Below, one piece after another: positions 1 to 8,172 of a stretch of DNA of 64,000 nt (the first letter of the stretch is position 1; every line of letters starts with the position of its first letter). The notes under the pieces were generated by a model. It worked only from the letters and a program-made list of their open reading frames with translations. It had not been told where the DNA came from and made no database searches. Location of the stretch: contig NZ_ATWL01000008.1 in NCBI RefSeq assembly GCF_000421225.1, forward strand, positions 1-64,000. The letters are read 5' to 3'. This DNA is from Ruania albidiflava DSM 18029. GTDB taxonomy: Bacteria; Actinomycetota; Actinomycetes; Actinomycetales; Beutenbergiaceae. Position numbers and translations under genes: made by a program.

Positions 1-4
1 GGGT

Positions 5-2092
5 GTGTCTTCGCGTGTGGGGGGTGGGGGTTTTCGGCCTGATATTGAGGGGTTGCGGGCTGTTGCGATTGGGTTGGTGCTGGTCTACCACGCGGGTGTG
101 GTGGAGGTGTTCCCTGGTGGGTTTGTGGGGGTTGATGTTTTCTTTGTGATCTCGGGGTTCTTGATCACGGGGTTGTTGATCAGGGAGCTGGAGAAGCAGG
201 GGCGGGTGTCGTTGCCGCGGTTTTATGCGCGGCGGGCGAAGCGGTTGTTGCCGGCGGCGGGGTTGGTGCTGGTGGTGACTGCGGCCTTGACGTGGTGGTC
301 GGTGTCGGTGGTGCAGTGGCGCACTTTTGGTGGGGACATCGTGGGTGCGGCGTTGTATGTGGTGAATTGGGTGTTGGCGGCTCGGTCGGTGGACTATCTG
401 GCTGAGGGGGTGGGGGTTTCTCCGGTTCAGCATTTTTGGTCGTTGGCGGTGGAGGAGCAGTTCTACATCGTGTGGCCGTTGTTGCTGGTGCTGGTGGGCT
501 GGTGGGTGCGTCGGCGTGCCGGTGCGCGGTTGCGGCCGGTGATGGCGGTGGGGATCGGGTTGGTGATCGTGCCGTCGTTCATCTGGTCGGTGGTGATGAC
601 GGCGGGTAATCCGGAGGCGGCGTTCTTTGTGACTCCTACGCGGTTGTGGGAGCTGGGGGTGGGGGCGTTGGTGGCTATCGGTGCTCGGTGGTGGTCTGGG
701 TTGCCGCGTGTGGTGGGTGTGGTGCTGGGTTGGGTGGGCCTGGTGGCGGTGGTGGCTTCTGGGGTGCTGCTGAGTACTGAGGTGGCTTGGCCGGGGTATG
801 CGGCGGCGTGGCCGGTGTTGGGGTCGGCTGCGGTGATCGTGGCTGGGTTTAGCTCTGGTCGTGGGGGTGCGGCGGGGTTGTTGTCGTGGAAGCCGGCGGT
901 GTGGGTCGGTGGGTTGTCGTATTCGTTGTATCTGTGGCACTGGCCGTTGTTGGTGGCGGCGACGGGTTTGTGGGGGGAGCTGGGTGGCAAGAAGGGGTTG
1001 GTGGTTGCTGCGGTCAGCTTTGTCCCGGCGTGGGTGAGCTATAAGTTCGTGGAGAATCCGTTTCGGTTTGCTGCTCCGGTTGCGCGGTCGAATCGGTTGG
1101 CGTTGTCGTTGGGGGCGAACTTCTCCCTGGTGGGGGTTGCTGCGGGGTTGGTGTTGATGTTGGTGGTGCCGCAGGTGGGGGCCAATCCTGAGCAGGAGCA
1201 GCAGGCTCAGGGTGCGGCGGCGTTGCACCAGGGTGGGTCGGCCAGTGCGGAGGCCCCACCAGGATCGGTGGCCTCCCTGGCCTCGGTGGACTGGTTCACC
1301 CCACAAGCCACCCAAGCCACCAGCGACAACCCGGAGTCGTCCGAGGCCGGCTGCTCGCAGAACCAGACCGACCCGGAACCAATCGTGTGCGAGTGGGGGG
1401 ATCTGGAAGGAGATCTCACCGTTGCCATGATCGGCGACTCCAAGGTGATCCAGTGGCAGTCGGCGATCGAGCAGATCGCCAACGACGAAGGCTGGCACGT
1501 CTACTCCTACATCAAGTCCGCCTGCGCCTTCGGCACCGGCGTCCAGGTCGCCAAGGGCGACCCGTACACCAGCTGCCAGCAGTGGAACGAGCAGATGCTG
1601 CCGATCATCCTCGACCAGCAGCCCGATGTGGTCATCGTCTCCAACCGGGTCGCCACCGCGATGGCCAACCCGCCGGACACCGAGTCCCGTACCAGCCAGG
1701 CCATGGAAGATGCTCTGGCCGAACGCTGGACCCAGCTAGCCGACGCGGACATCCCGGTGGTGGTGATGCTGGACTCGGTCAGCCCCGGCGACATCTCCGT
1801 CTACGAGTGCGTGGCGGACAACCTGGACAACCTCCAGGCCTGCACCTTCGACCGCAACGAAGGCGTCCAACGGTCCGGAGCTCCTGTGCAGGAGGCCGCT
1901 GCCGAGCGGGTGCCCGGGGTGCAGACCATCGACATGACCGACCAGGTCTGTCCCGAGGAGACCTGCGTACCGGTCATCGGCAACGTCCTCGTCTACCGAC
2001 AGACCTCCCACCTGACCAGCACCTACGTCCGCACCCTCACGCCGTACCTGGCGGACAGGCTCGTCCCTGCGGTGAACGAGGCGGTGGGGTAG
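5..2092 (+). CDS. OafA/YrhL-type membrane acyltransferase with C-terminal SGNH domain
   Basis: Predicted to O-acylate a cell-surface polysaccharide, lipid or peptidoglycan. Residues 10-390 form an acyltransferase-3 membrane domain: FRPDIEGLRAVAI at the N-terminus, the conserved His of the LVYHAG motif near residue 29, and about ten hydrophobic segments. Residues 420-695 are an extracytoplasmic SGNH hydrolase-like domain with GDSK near 477-480 and SHLT near 668, the likely catalytic Ser and His. This fusion is a known architecture. GTG at 5 is the first start inside the window; the frame is open to the window edge, so an upstream start is possible. Bases 1 to about 1245 use G/T-ending codons (TTG, GTG, GGG, GGT) heavily, while the SGNH half uses the C-rich codons of the neighbours, suggesting separate origins. 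The next gene is a paralogue of the SGNH half. The acyl substrate is unknown. Confidence 0.88.
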   Translation: MSSRVGGGGFRPDIEGLRAVAIGLVLVYHAGVVEVFPGGFVGVDVFFVISGFLITGLLIRELEKQGRVSLPRFYARRAKRLLPAAGLVLVVTAALTWWSVSVVQWRTFGGDIVGAALYVVNWVLAARSVDYLAEGVGVSPVQHFWSLAVEEQFYIVWPLLLVLVGWWVRRRAGARLRPVMAVGIGLVIVPSFIWSVVMTAGNPEAAFFVTPTRLWELGVGALVAIGARWWSGLPRVVGVVLGWVGLVAVVASGVLLSTEVAWPGYAAAWPVLGSAAVIVAGFSSGRGGAAGLLSWKPAVWVGGLSYSLYLWHWPLLVAATGLWGELGGKKGLVVAAVSFVPAWVSYKFVENPFRFAAPVARSNRLALSLGANFSLVGVAAGLVLMLVVPQVGANPEQEQQAQGAAALHQGGSASAEAPPGSVASLASVDWFTPQATQATSDNPESSEAGCSQNQTDPEPIVCEWGDLEGDLTVAMIGDSKVIQWQSAIEQIANDEGWHVYSYIKSACAFGTGVQVAKGDPYTSCQQWNEQMLPIILDQQPDVVIVSNRVATAMANPPDTESRTSQAMEDALAERWTQLADADIPVVVMLDSVSPGDISVYECVADNLDNLQACTFDRNEGVQRSGAPVQEAAAERVPGVQTIDMTDQVCPEETCVPVIGNVLVYRQTSHLTSTYVRTLTPYLADRLVPAVNEAVG

Positions 2093-2102
2093 CCGCACAG
2101 CG

Positions 2103-3140
2103 ATGAAGCACGAGACCTCGGCGCCGGACCGCCCGCAGCACTCCACGACACGGTGGCTGGTCGGCGGGAACGCTGCACTGCTCACCGTGGCGGTCGTGCT
2201 GCTCGCCATGCTGCTCGCCCAGCCCCCGCCCGAGCGCGAGGCGGATACGGCGAACGCTCAGGGAGCACAGGTGCTGGACCAGGCCCAGGACGCCCCGGCA
2301 GACGCCGTGCCCGGCACGATGGCCTCGCTGCGGGACGTGACCTGGTTCATCCCGAGCACGGCTGATGCACGCTACGACATGCCCCGGGGCTACGACTACG
2401 GCTGCGAGCAGAACCAGCAGGACGCCGAGGCGGTCCGCTGCGACTTCGGCGATCCGGACGGGGACGTCACCGTGGCCATGGTCGGGGACTCGAAGGTGCT
2501 GCAGTGGCAGTCGGCCGTGGCGACCCTCGGGCACGAGAACGCCTGGCACGTGCTCTCCTACACCAAGTCCAACTGCGGACTGCACGCCGGTCTGCAGACC
2601 AACCACGGTCAGCCGTACCGCAGCTGCGAACAGTGGAACGACCGAGTGATGGCCGACCTGCTCGCCGACCCGCCCGACGTGGTGCTGGTGTCCAACTATG
2701 TGAACACCGCCCTGGACCCGCCTGCGGACCAGGAGGAGAGCCAGGCGGCGATGGTCGACGCGCTGGTGACCCAGTGGCGCACCCTGACCGAGGCGGGTAT
2801 CGCCGTCGTGGTGATCCTGGACAACCCCAGCCCAGACGGGGACTCGGTGTACGAGTGCGTGGCGACCCACCTGCGCGAGCTGGGCGCCTGCGCCTTCGAC
2901 CGGGAAACAGGCATCGCCCGCTCCGGTCAGCCGGTGCAGCTGGCGGCCGCAGCGCAGCTGCCGCAGGTGCACACTGTGGACCTCACCGACCACATCTGCC
3001 CGGAGGAGATGTGCGTACCGGTGATCGGCAACGTGCTCATCTACCGGCAGGGCTCGCACCTCACCGACGTGTACGTCCGCACGCTCACACCTGCGCTGGG
3101 ACGGCAGCTGGTGCCGGTCGTCGCGGACGTGACCGGGTAG
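2103..3140 (+). CDS. Membrane-anchored SGNH-domain protein, paralogue of the preceding C-terminal domain
   Basis: A 345-residue protein with one N-terminal membrane segment (about residues 19-40), a short linker and an SGNH-like domain. That domain is closely similar along its whole length to the C-terminal part of the upstream acyltransferase: both share MASL or VASL, GDSK followed by WQSA, VYECVA, CPEE and GSHLT or TSHLT. GDSK near 128-131 and the His of SHLT near 320 are the predicted catalytic elements. It has no acyltransferase membrane domain, so it may hydrolyse or transfer acyl groups outside the membrane, or act with the upstream enzyme. It starts 10 bp after the upstream stop, so the two genes are probably co-transcribed. 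It converges on the UDP-glucose dehydrogenase gene with no obvious terminator between them. Exact activity is inferred. Confidence 0.8.
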   Translation: MKHETSAPDRPQHSTTRWLVGGNAALLTVAVVLLAMLLAQPPPEREADTANAQGAQVLDQAQDAPADAVPGTMASLRDVTWFIPSTADARYDMPRGYDYGCEQNQQDAEAVRCDFGDPDGDVTVAMVGDSKVLQWQSAVATLGHENAWHVLSYTKSNCGLHAGLQTNHGQPYRSCEQWNDRVMADLLADPPDVVLVSNYVNTALDPPADQEESQAAMVDALVTQWRTLTEAGIAVVVILDNPSPDGDSVYECVATHLRELGACAFDRETGIARSGQPVQLAAAAQLPQVHTVDLTDHICPEEMCVPVIGNVLIYRQGSHLTDVYVRTLTPALGRQLVPVVADVTG

Positions 3141-3182
3141 GCCGAGCCAGGGTCGGACCGAGCGGAGAGGCGCGGGGTCGGG

Positions 3183-4349
3183 TCAGTCCCGCCGGTACAC
3201 GTCCCGGGTGTAGACCTTCTCGGCCACGTCCTCCAGGTCCGCATCGTGCCGGTTGCTGATGATCACGTCGGCGCGGTGCTTGAAGGCCGCCAGGTCGGTG
3301 ACCACCTCGGAGCCGAAGAACTCCGCCGTCTGCAGTGCCGGTTCGTACACGATCACCTCGACGTCCTCGCTGCGCAACCGGCGCATGATGCCCTGGATGG
3401 AGGAGTCACGGAAGTTGTCCGACCCGGACTTCATCACCAACCGGAACACGCCCACCGTGCGCGGCCTGCGGCGCAGCACGTCAGCGGCGATGAAGTCCTT
3501 CCGGGTCGCGTTCGCCTCCACCACCGCCCGGATGAGGTTCTGCGGCACCTGCTGGTAGTTGGCGAGCAGCTGCTTGGTGTCCTTGGGCAGGCAGTAGCCG
3601 CCGTACCCGAACGAGGGGTTGTTGTAGTGCGAGCCGATGCGCGGGTCCAGGCTCACCCCCTCGATGATCTGCGCGGAGTCCAGGCCGTGGGTCAGGGCGA
3701 AGGTGTCCAGCTCGTTGAAGTACGCCACCCGCAGCGCCAGGTAGGTGTTGGCGAACAGCTTGATCGCCTCCGCCTCGGTGGCGTCAGTCAGCAGCACCGG
3801 CACGTCGGCCTCTACCGCGCCCTCGACCAGCAGGTCCGCGAACCGCTTCCCAGCCTCGCCACGGTCTCCGACCACGATCCGGGAAGGGTGCAGGTTGTCC
3901 CAGAGTGCCTTGCCCTCGCGGAGGAACTCCGGGGAGAACAGCACCTGCAGGTCCGGGTGCTTAGCACGCATGCTGGCGGTGAACCCGACCGGCACCGTGG
4001 ACTTGATCACCACCACCGCCTCCGGTGCCACCGTCTGCACCTGCTCGAGCACCGAACGCACCGAGGAGGTGTCGAAGTAGTTGCTGCCCGGGTCGTAGTC
4101 GGTCGGCGTGGCGATCACCACGAAGGCAGCCCCGGCCAGTGCCTCGGTGGCCGAGGTGGTGGCATGCAGCTGCAGCCGCCCCGAATCCAGGTACTCAGCC
4201 AGCTCCGGGTCGGCGATGGGGGAGCGGCCGGCGTTCACCGCTGCCACCTTCTCCTCATCGACGTCCAGGGCCACCACCTCCTGGTGCTGGGCCAGCAGCG
4301 TGGCGATGGACAGCCCGACGTAGCCACATCCGGCGACGGCGATCTTCAC
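3183..4349 (-). CDS. ugd: UDP-glucose 6-dehydrogenase (nucleotide-sugar dehydrogenase)
   Basis: NAD-dependent oxidation of UDP-glucose to UDP-glucuronate, a precursor for acidic surface polysaccharides. The N-terminus [14 protein letters not shown] holds the GxGxxG Rossmann motif (residues 7-12). FSPEFLREG and [11 protein letters not shown] are present, the latter carrying the catalytic Cys near residue 253. I chose the GTG at 4349, with GGGAG 8 nt upstream, over a longer frame opening at 4388. This gives 388 residues, the length of the short Ugd class (388 in E. coli). The adjacent acyltransferase/SGNH genes suggest a shared role in surface-glycan synthesis. A different nucleotide-sugar substrate cannot be excluded. 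Confidence 0.9.
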   Translation of the reverse strand: MKIAVAGCGYVGLSIATLLAQHQEVVALDVDEEKVAAVNAGRSPIADPELAEYLDSGRLQLHATTSATEALAGAAFVVIATPTDYDPGSNYFDTSSVRSVLEQVQTVAPEAVVVIKSTVPVGFTASMRAKHPDLQVLFSPEFLREGKALWDNLHPSRIVVGDRGEAGKRFADLLVEGAVEADVPVLLTDATEAEAIKLFANTYLALRVAYFNELDTFALTHGLDSAQIIEGVSLDPRIGSHYNNPSFGYGGYCLPKDTKQLLANYQQVPQNLIRAVVEANATRKDFIAADVLRRRPRTVGVFRLVMKSGSDNFRDSSIQGIMRRLRSEDVEVIVYEPALQTAEFFGSEVVTDLAAFKHRADVIISNRHDADLEDVAEKVYTRDVYRRD

Positions 4350-4452
4350 AGCAGCGACTCCCAGGTTCGGTTGGGTTTGTGACGACACGGTACGCCCACT
4401 GACGGGGGAAAATCGGGAACCCGCGGACGTTCTGGACGCACGGTGAACGGAC

Positions 4453-4486
4453 CAGGGCCCTGCCCGCTGCTGCGGACAGGGCCCTG
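4453..4486 (-). terminator. Hairpin terminator after the osmoprotectant operon
   Basis: Two copies of the 10-mer CAGGGCCCTG (4453-4462 and 4477-4486) can pair as a 10-bp GC-rich stem with a 14-nt loop. It lies 18 bp beyond the stop codon of the substrate-binding protein gene and before the next minus-strand gene. No clear T-tract follows, as is common in high-GC actinobacteria. Confidence 0.6.
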
Positions 4487-4504
4487 AAGTCCTCAGTGCT
4501 TCGC

Positions 4505-5437
4505 TCAGGAGGTCGCTGAGGTGAGCTCGGCGAGCATCGCAGAGGTGGAGGAGGTGACGAACTCCATGTCCTCCAGGCCGTAGGTCGGGATGACCTCGTC
4601 CTCGGTGATGCGGGTCAGGCCAGCACCCGGGTCGATGCCGACGATCCGGTTACCGAAGGCGTCGGCATTGTCTGCCAGCTCGTCCAGCGAGTCGATCGGC
4701 GCATCCTCGTTCACGGCGATGTTCAAGGTCGCCTCGTCGTACCAGATGCCCAGATCCTCGATCTGGTCGCCGTACTGCTCGTAGTAGTCGGCGTGCGTGG
4801 TCGGCAGCCAGCCGTCGAACAGCAGCTCGTACCCGCCGTCACCAGCCAGGGAGGTGAAGATGACGCCGATGTCGGCGTCCTCGGCGTTGACCGTGTAGCC
4901 GAAGTCCTCCAGCATGGCCTTCCAGAGGTGGCTGACCGCCACACCCTCGTCCCAGCCGGCGGGCATACCGATGCTCAGCTCGGTCATGTCATCTGCCGTG
5001 TCCTGCGGCTCACTGGAACCGACTGTGGCTTCCACCCAGTCAGGATTCTCCTCGAGCCACTGTGCTGCGGACTCCTCGTTCTGCTCACCGTCGTTCTCGT
5101 TGAGCATCAGGTTCTCAAGAGAGGCGAGCTGCTCGTCGGAGAGGGTGAAGTTGCCGATCCACTCGGCGAGCTGCGGGTAGTCCTCGGCGAAACCGGTCCG
5201 GCCGAAGGTGTGGATCTCCTCTGCCTCGCCCAGGGCGCCCTCGGGGTCCTCCAGGTCGCGGATCGGGAACTCGTCGTAGGCCCAGTGTGGGTGCCACAGC
5301 GTGACGACGATGTTGTCGCCCTCGGCGGCATTATCGTCACCGCCGCCATCGCCCTCGTCCGAGCCGCAGGCGGCGAGGCCGAGAGCGAACGCCGCAGTTA
5401 CGGCAACGCCGATCATGTTGCGCGTTGTGCTTCGCAT
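4505..5437 (-). CDS. Glycine betaine/proline-betaine-type ABC substrate-binding lipoprotein, circularly permuted
   Basis: Extracytoplasmic binding protein of the OpuAC/ProX-type osmoprotectant importer. It has a lipoprotein signal peptide with lipobox LAAC (Cys24) and an acidic linker. AAAGGAA precedes the ATG. The family blocks are all present but in rotated order: the block with WHPHW, EAEEIHT and WLEENPDW, usually late in the protein, occupies residues 42-140. The block starting TELSIG with [12 protein letters not shown] and LPTTHADYY occupies 152-262, then GIDPGAG (267-273), and the protein ends with [10 protein letters not shown]. In the common arrangement MLAxL runs directly into VVTxWxPHW, so the old join is now the two ends and a linker (141-150) closes the circle. 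Permuted members are known; this break position looks different from the Bacillus one as I recall it. Third gene of the operon, 62 bp after the permease. Confidence 0.85.
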   Translation of the reverse strand: MRSTTRNMIGVAVTAAFALGLAACGSDEGDGGGDDNAAEGDNIVVTLWHPHWAYDEFPIRDLEDPEGALGEAEEIHTFGRTGFAEDYPQLAEWIGNFTLSDEQLASLENLMLNENDGEQNEESAAQWLEENPDWVEATVGSSEPQDTADDMTELSIGMPAGWDEGVAVSHLWKAMLEDFGYTVNAEDADIGVIFTSLAGDGGYELLFDGWLPTTHADYYEQYGDQIEDLGIWYDEATLNIAVNEDAPIDSLDELADNADAFGNRIVGIDPGAGLTRITEDEVIPTYGLEDMEFVTSSTSAMLAELTSATS

Positions 5438-5499
5438 GTATTCCTTTCTGGGGGCGTCGCCCCCGGGATCGAATTCGTGGGGTCCGGTCCGCTTCCCGA

Positions 5500-6366
5500 T
5501 CAGGCGGCGCGTGTCTTCAGCGCCTTCGCGACCGGGGAACGGTCGGACAGGGCGGCGGTGATCCGGTCGAGGAACATCGCCAGGATCACCACCGAGAACC
5601 CGGCCTCGAAACCGAGGCCGACGTTCACTCGGGTGAGCGAGCTGTAGACGTCAGCGCCGAGGCCGCCAGCGCCGACCATTCCGGCGATGACGACCATCGA
5701 CAGGGCAAGCATGATCACCTGGTTCACTCCGCCCATGATCGTCGGTAGCGCGAGCGGGATCTGGATCTGGCGCAGGATGCGCCCGGGGGAGGAGCCGAAT
5801 GCATGCCCTGCCTCGACGACCTCCTTGTCCACCTGCCGGATACCGAGCTCGGTGAACCGGATACCCGGGGCGATGGCGAAGATGATGGTGGCGATCATTC
5901 CTGGAACAGCACCGGTGAGGAAGATGACGACGGTCGGGATCAGGTACACGAACGCTGGCATCGTCTGCAGGAAGTCCAGGATCGGTCGTACGACCAGGGA
6001 GACCGTGTCGTTGCGGGCCGCCCAGACTCCCACCGGGATACCGATGAGCAGGGCTATCAAGCTGGCCAGGAGCACCAGGGCGAGGCTGTCCATCGCGTTC
6101 GACCACTGGCCCACGGACTGGATCACGAGCATCCCGACGAGCGTGCCGACCGCGAGCTTCCAGCCCTTGGCGAAGAACGCCAGCAGTGCCAGGACGACGG
6201 CGATCAGCAGCGGTGGCGGTCCACCCAGGACGAGGTCCAACGCGTCGTAGAGACCCTCCAGGACCGTCTTGATGAAGGTGAAGATGACCGCGAACGTGTC
6301 GGTCAGCCAGTCGACGAAGGTCTCGACCCAGCTGCCGAGCGGCAGCGTGAAGAGTGGTTCGTTCAT
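5500..6366 (-). CDS. proW: Glycine betaine ABC transporter permease (ProW/OpuAB family)
   Basis: Inner-membrane channel subunit for osmoprotectant uptake; 288 residues with about seven hydrophobic segments. The cytoplasmic loop EAGHAFGSSPGRILRQIQIPLALP carries the EAA-type motif (EAGxAFGxxxxxxLxxIxxPLA) that contacts the ATPase. MPAFVYLIP and the GLGADVYSSL tail are typical of ProW/OpuAB. Its ATG (6364-6366) overlaps the ATPase stop codon in an ATGA junction, so the two are translationally coupled. The name proW follows family usage; which compatible solute is carried (glycine betaine, proline betaine, choline) is not shown by the sequence. Confidence 0.9.
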   Translation of the reverse strand: MNEPLFTLPLGSWVETFVDWLTDTFAVIFTFIKTVLEGLYDALDLVLGGPPPLLIAVVLALLAFFAKGWKLAVGTLVGMLVIQSVGQWSNAMDSLALVLLASLIALLIGIPVGVWAARNDTVSLVVRPILDFLQTMPAFVYLIPTVVIFLTGAVPGMIATIIFAIAPGIRFTELGIRQVDKEVVEAGHAFGSSPGRILRQIQIPLALPTIMGGVNQVIMLALSMVVIAGMVGAGGLGADVYSSLTRVNVGLGFEAGFSVVILAMFLDRITAALSDRSPVAKALKTRAA

Positions 6367-7643
6367 CGGGTGCCTCCGGCGCTGGTTGTGGTCTGTGCTC
6401 CCTCAGGTTCGGCTGCAGTGATCTCTGTATCACCGTTCGCCGGCGAAGGGGCGGACGACGGTGAGTCCTCAGGGGCCATCGCCTCCAGCAGGCTCACTCG
6501 CGGTATCACTCCGGAGAGCCGGCCCTGGTCGTCGACGACGGCCAGGGGCACCGGCGACTCCGACGACGGGGCGAACAGGTCCACCAGCGGGGTGTCCTCG
6601 TTAACCGGGGTGATCAGAGTACGCACCACGCCTTCGATCGTGTCAGCGCCCTCGCGCTGGGCCTGGAGCAGGTCCTCGTCCACGACCGTGCCGAGCAGCT
6701 TTCGGTCACGGTCCACCACGACCGCGCCGGCGAGCTGTACCTCTTCGAGCTCACGCAGCGCTCGTCGTGGACCGGTGGTGGACCGCAGCGTGAGAGTGGG
6801 CTTACGCATCAGCGATGAGGCCTGCAGGACGCGGGTGCGGTCGACATCGGCGATGAACCGGGCCACGTAGTCGTCTGCCGGCTCGGAGAGGATCTGCTCG
6901 GCGGTGCCAATCTGGACGATCCGCCCGTCTCGCATCACTGCGATCCGGTCGCCCAGGCGCATCGCCTCGTTGAGGTCGTGGGTGATGAAGACGATGGTCT
7001 TTCCCAGTCGCTGCTGCAGGTCGATCAGCTGCTCCTGCATGTCGCGGCGGATCAGCGGGTCGAGAGCGGAGAAGGCCTCATCCATCAGCAGTACATCGGT
7101 ATCTGCCGTCAACGCCCGGGCCAGCCCCACGCGCTGACGCATGCCACCGGAGAGCTGGGAGGGCAGCTTGTCGCCCCAGCCGTCCAAGCCCACCATCTCC
7201 AGCGAACGGTTGGCACGCTCCATCCGCTCACCCTTGGGAACCCGCTGGATCTCCAGAGGGTAGGCGGCGTTGTCCAGCACTGTGCGGTGCGGCAACAGTG
7301 CGAAGTGCTGGAACACCATGGAGACCCGAGTGCGGCGGATCTCCCGCATCCGTGCCGCCGAAACCTCGCTCAGGTCATCCTCACCGAGGTGGATGTGCCC
7401 GCCGTTGGGCCGCCAGATACCGTTGAGCATACGGATGAGCGTGGACTTGCCGGACCCGGAGAGGCCCATGACCACGAAGATCTCACCCTCTTGCACCTCG
7501 AAGGAGGCGTCGATGACCGCCGCAGTACCCAGGTCGGCGACATCGCTGCGGCTGGCCCCCTCGCGCAGCTTCGACACAGCTTCGGCCGGGCGACGTCCGA
7601 AAACCTTGTATACGTTCTGAACACGTAGTGCGTTCACGCTCAC
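6363..7643 (-). CDS. proV: Glycine betaine ABC transporter ATP-binding protein with C-terminal CBS domains
   Basis: Energises osmoprotectant import. The 426-residue chain has Walker A GLSGSGKST, Q-loop MVFQHFALLPH, ABC signature LSGGMRQRVGLARAL and Walker B VLLMDEAFSALDP. After residue about 280 come two CBS-like units (for example VVDRDRKLLGTVVDEDL and VVDDQGRLSGVIPRVSLL), which in OpuA-type importers sense ionic strength. The C-terminus is a low-complexity Ser/Pro/Ala tail. First gene of the operon; the permease follows with a 4-bp overlap. The promoter should lie in the long upstream gap, where a TATCAT box is readable on the minus strand (7892-7897). Confidence 0.92.
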   Translation of the reverse strand: MSVNALRVQNVYKVFGRRPAEAVSKLREGASRSDVADLGTAAVIDASFEVQEGEIFVVMGLSGSGKSTLIRMLNGIWRPNGGHIHLGEDDLSEVSAARMREIRRTRVSMVFQHFALLPHRTVLDNAAYPLEIQRVPKGERMERANRSLEMVGLDGWGDKLPSQLSGGMRQRVGLARALTADTDVLLMDEAFSALDPLIRRDMQEQLIDLQQRLGKTIVFITHDLNEAMRLGDRIAVMRDGRIVQIGTAEQILSEPADDYVARFIADVDRTRVLQASSLMRKPTLTLRSTTGPRRALRELEEVQLAGAVVVDRDRKLLGTVVDEDLLQAQREGADTIEGVVRTLITPVNEDTPLVDLFAPSSESPVPLAVVDDQGRLSGVIPRVSLLEAMAPEDSPSSAPSPANGDTEITAAEPEGAQTTTSAGGTR

Positions 7644-8066
7644 CTCTACCTCACGTCTCCTTCAGACCGGCCCGCCCGATGCCGGAGCACTCGGCGGCTG
7701 CGGTGCTGTGATGACCGCAGGTGAGCACTCGTCCCGCTGCTCACCACTCGTCCCGATCCGGGCACACAAGACCGGACCCACGAGGGCCGCAGACCACCAT
7801 GACGTTATCGGCGTAGTCGTGCCAGCACGACATTCGGGTCAAACACGGTTCTGGGTCCGAGAATGCTCGTTGACATCCCCTCTGACCTGCGATGATACCC
7901 CAAAAGGATCGTTATTCCTTTGTTACTGAAATGACACCGGCGGAAGTAGATTCTCAACTTTCGGAAGACCGCGATCTCGCATCGTGAGATTTTGGCTGCG
8001 TGCTTCCCGCTGCCATGGGTGCGTACCGCCTGCTCTGGCGGCGGCGGGCGGAGTCTCCCTCCCCAG

Positions 8067-8106
8067 GTCCGGGCCCTGCTCCGTGTGCACGAGAGGGCCC
8101 CCGGAC
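8067..8106. terminator. GC-rich hairpin upstream of ahcY
   Basis: GTCCGGGCCCT (8067-8077) pairs with AGGGCCCCCGGAC (8094-8106) with a two-base bulge and a 16-nt loop. It ends 54 bp before the ahcY -10 box. It may insulate ahcY from upstream transcription. I do not see the conserved core of an S-adenosylhomocysteine riboswitch. Confidence 0.4.
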
Positions 8107-8159
8107 GTGCGTCCTGCATGCGAGCCTCGAGCGGATCCGTGGTCCCGTGTCTGAGCCGA

Positions 8160-8165
8160 TACGCT
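8160..8165 (+). promoter_or_regulatory. -10 box of ahcY, leaderless arrangement
   Basis: TACGCT fits TANNNT and stands 7 nt before the ATG at 8173, so transcription would begin at or next to the start codon. No Shine-Dalgarno sequence is present, which agrees with leaderless translation. Confidence 0.55.
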
Positions 8166-8172
8166 GAGCGTC

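Larger units (their letters stand above)
7644..8172. other. 529-bp divergent intergenic region (proV operon / ahcY)
   Basis: No convincing gene. Bases 7860-7960 are clearly more AT-rich than the surroundings and carry TATCAT (7892-7897, minus strand), a possible -10 for the osmoprotectant operon with a leader of roughly 240 nt. A TTGACA (7870-7875, plus strand) has no good -10 partner. A GC hairpin lies at 8067-8106 and the ahcY -10 at 8160-8165. The small open frames here have no family resemblance or ribosome-binding sites. Confidence 0.5.

Noticed and set aside
7870-7898. TTGACA with a downstream TGATAC as a plus-strand promoter
   Set aside because: The -10 is poor, and no plus-strand gene starts until 8173, which has its own -10 box.
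8041-8172. Possible S-adenosylhomocysteine riboswitch before ahcY
   Set aside because: Only a GC hairpin is visible; the conserved core is absent and the ahcY transcript appears leaderless, leaving no room for a riboswitch.
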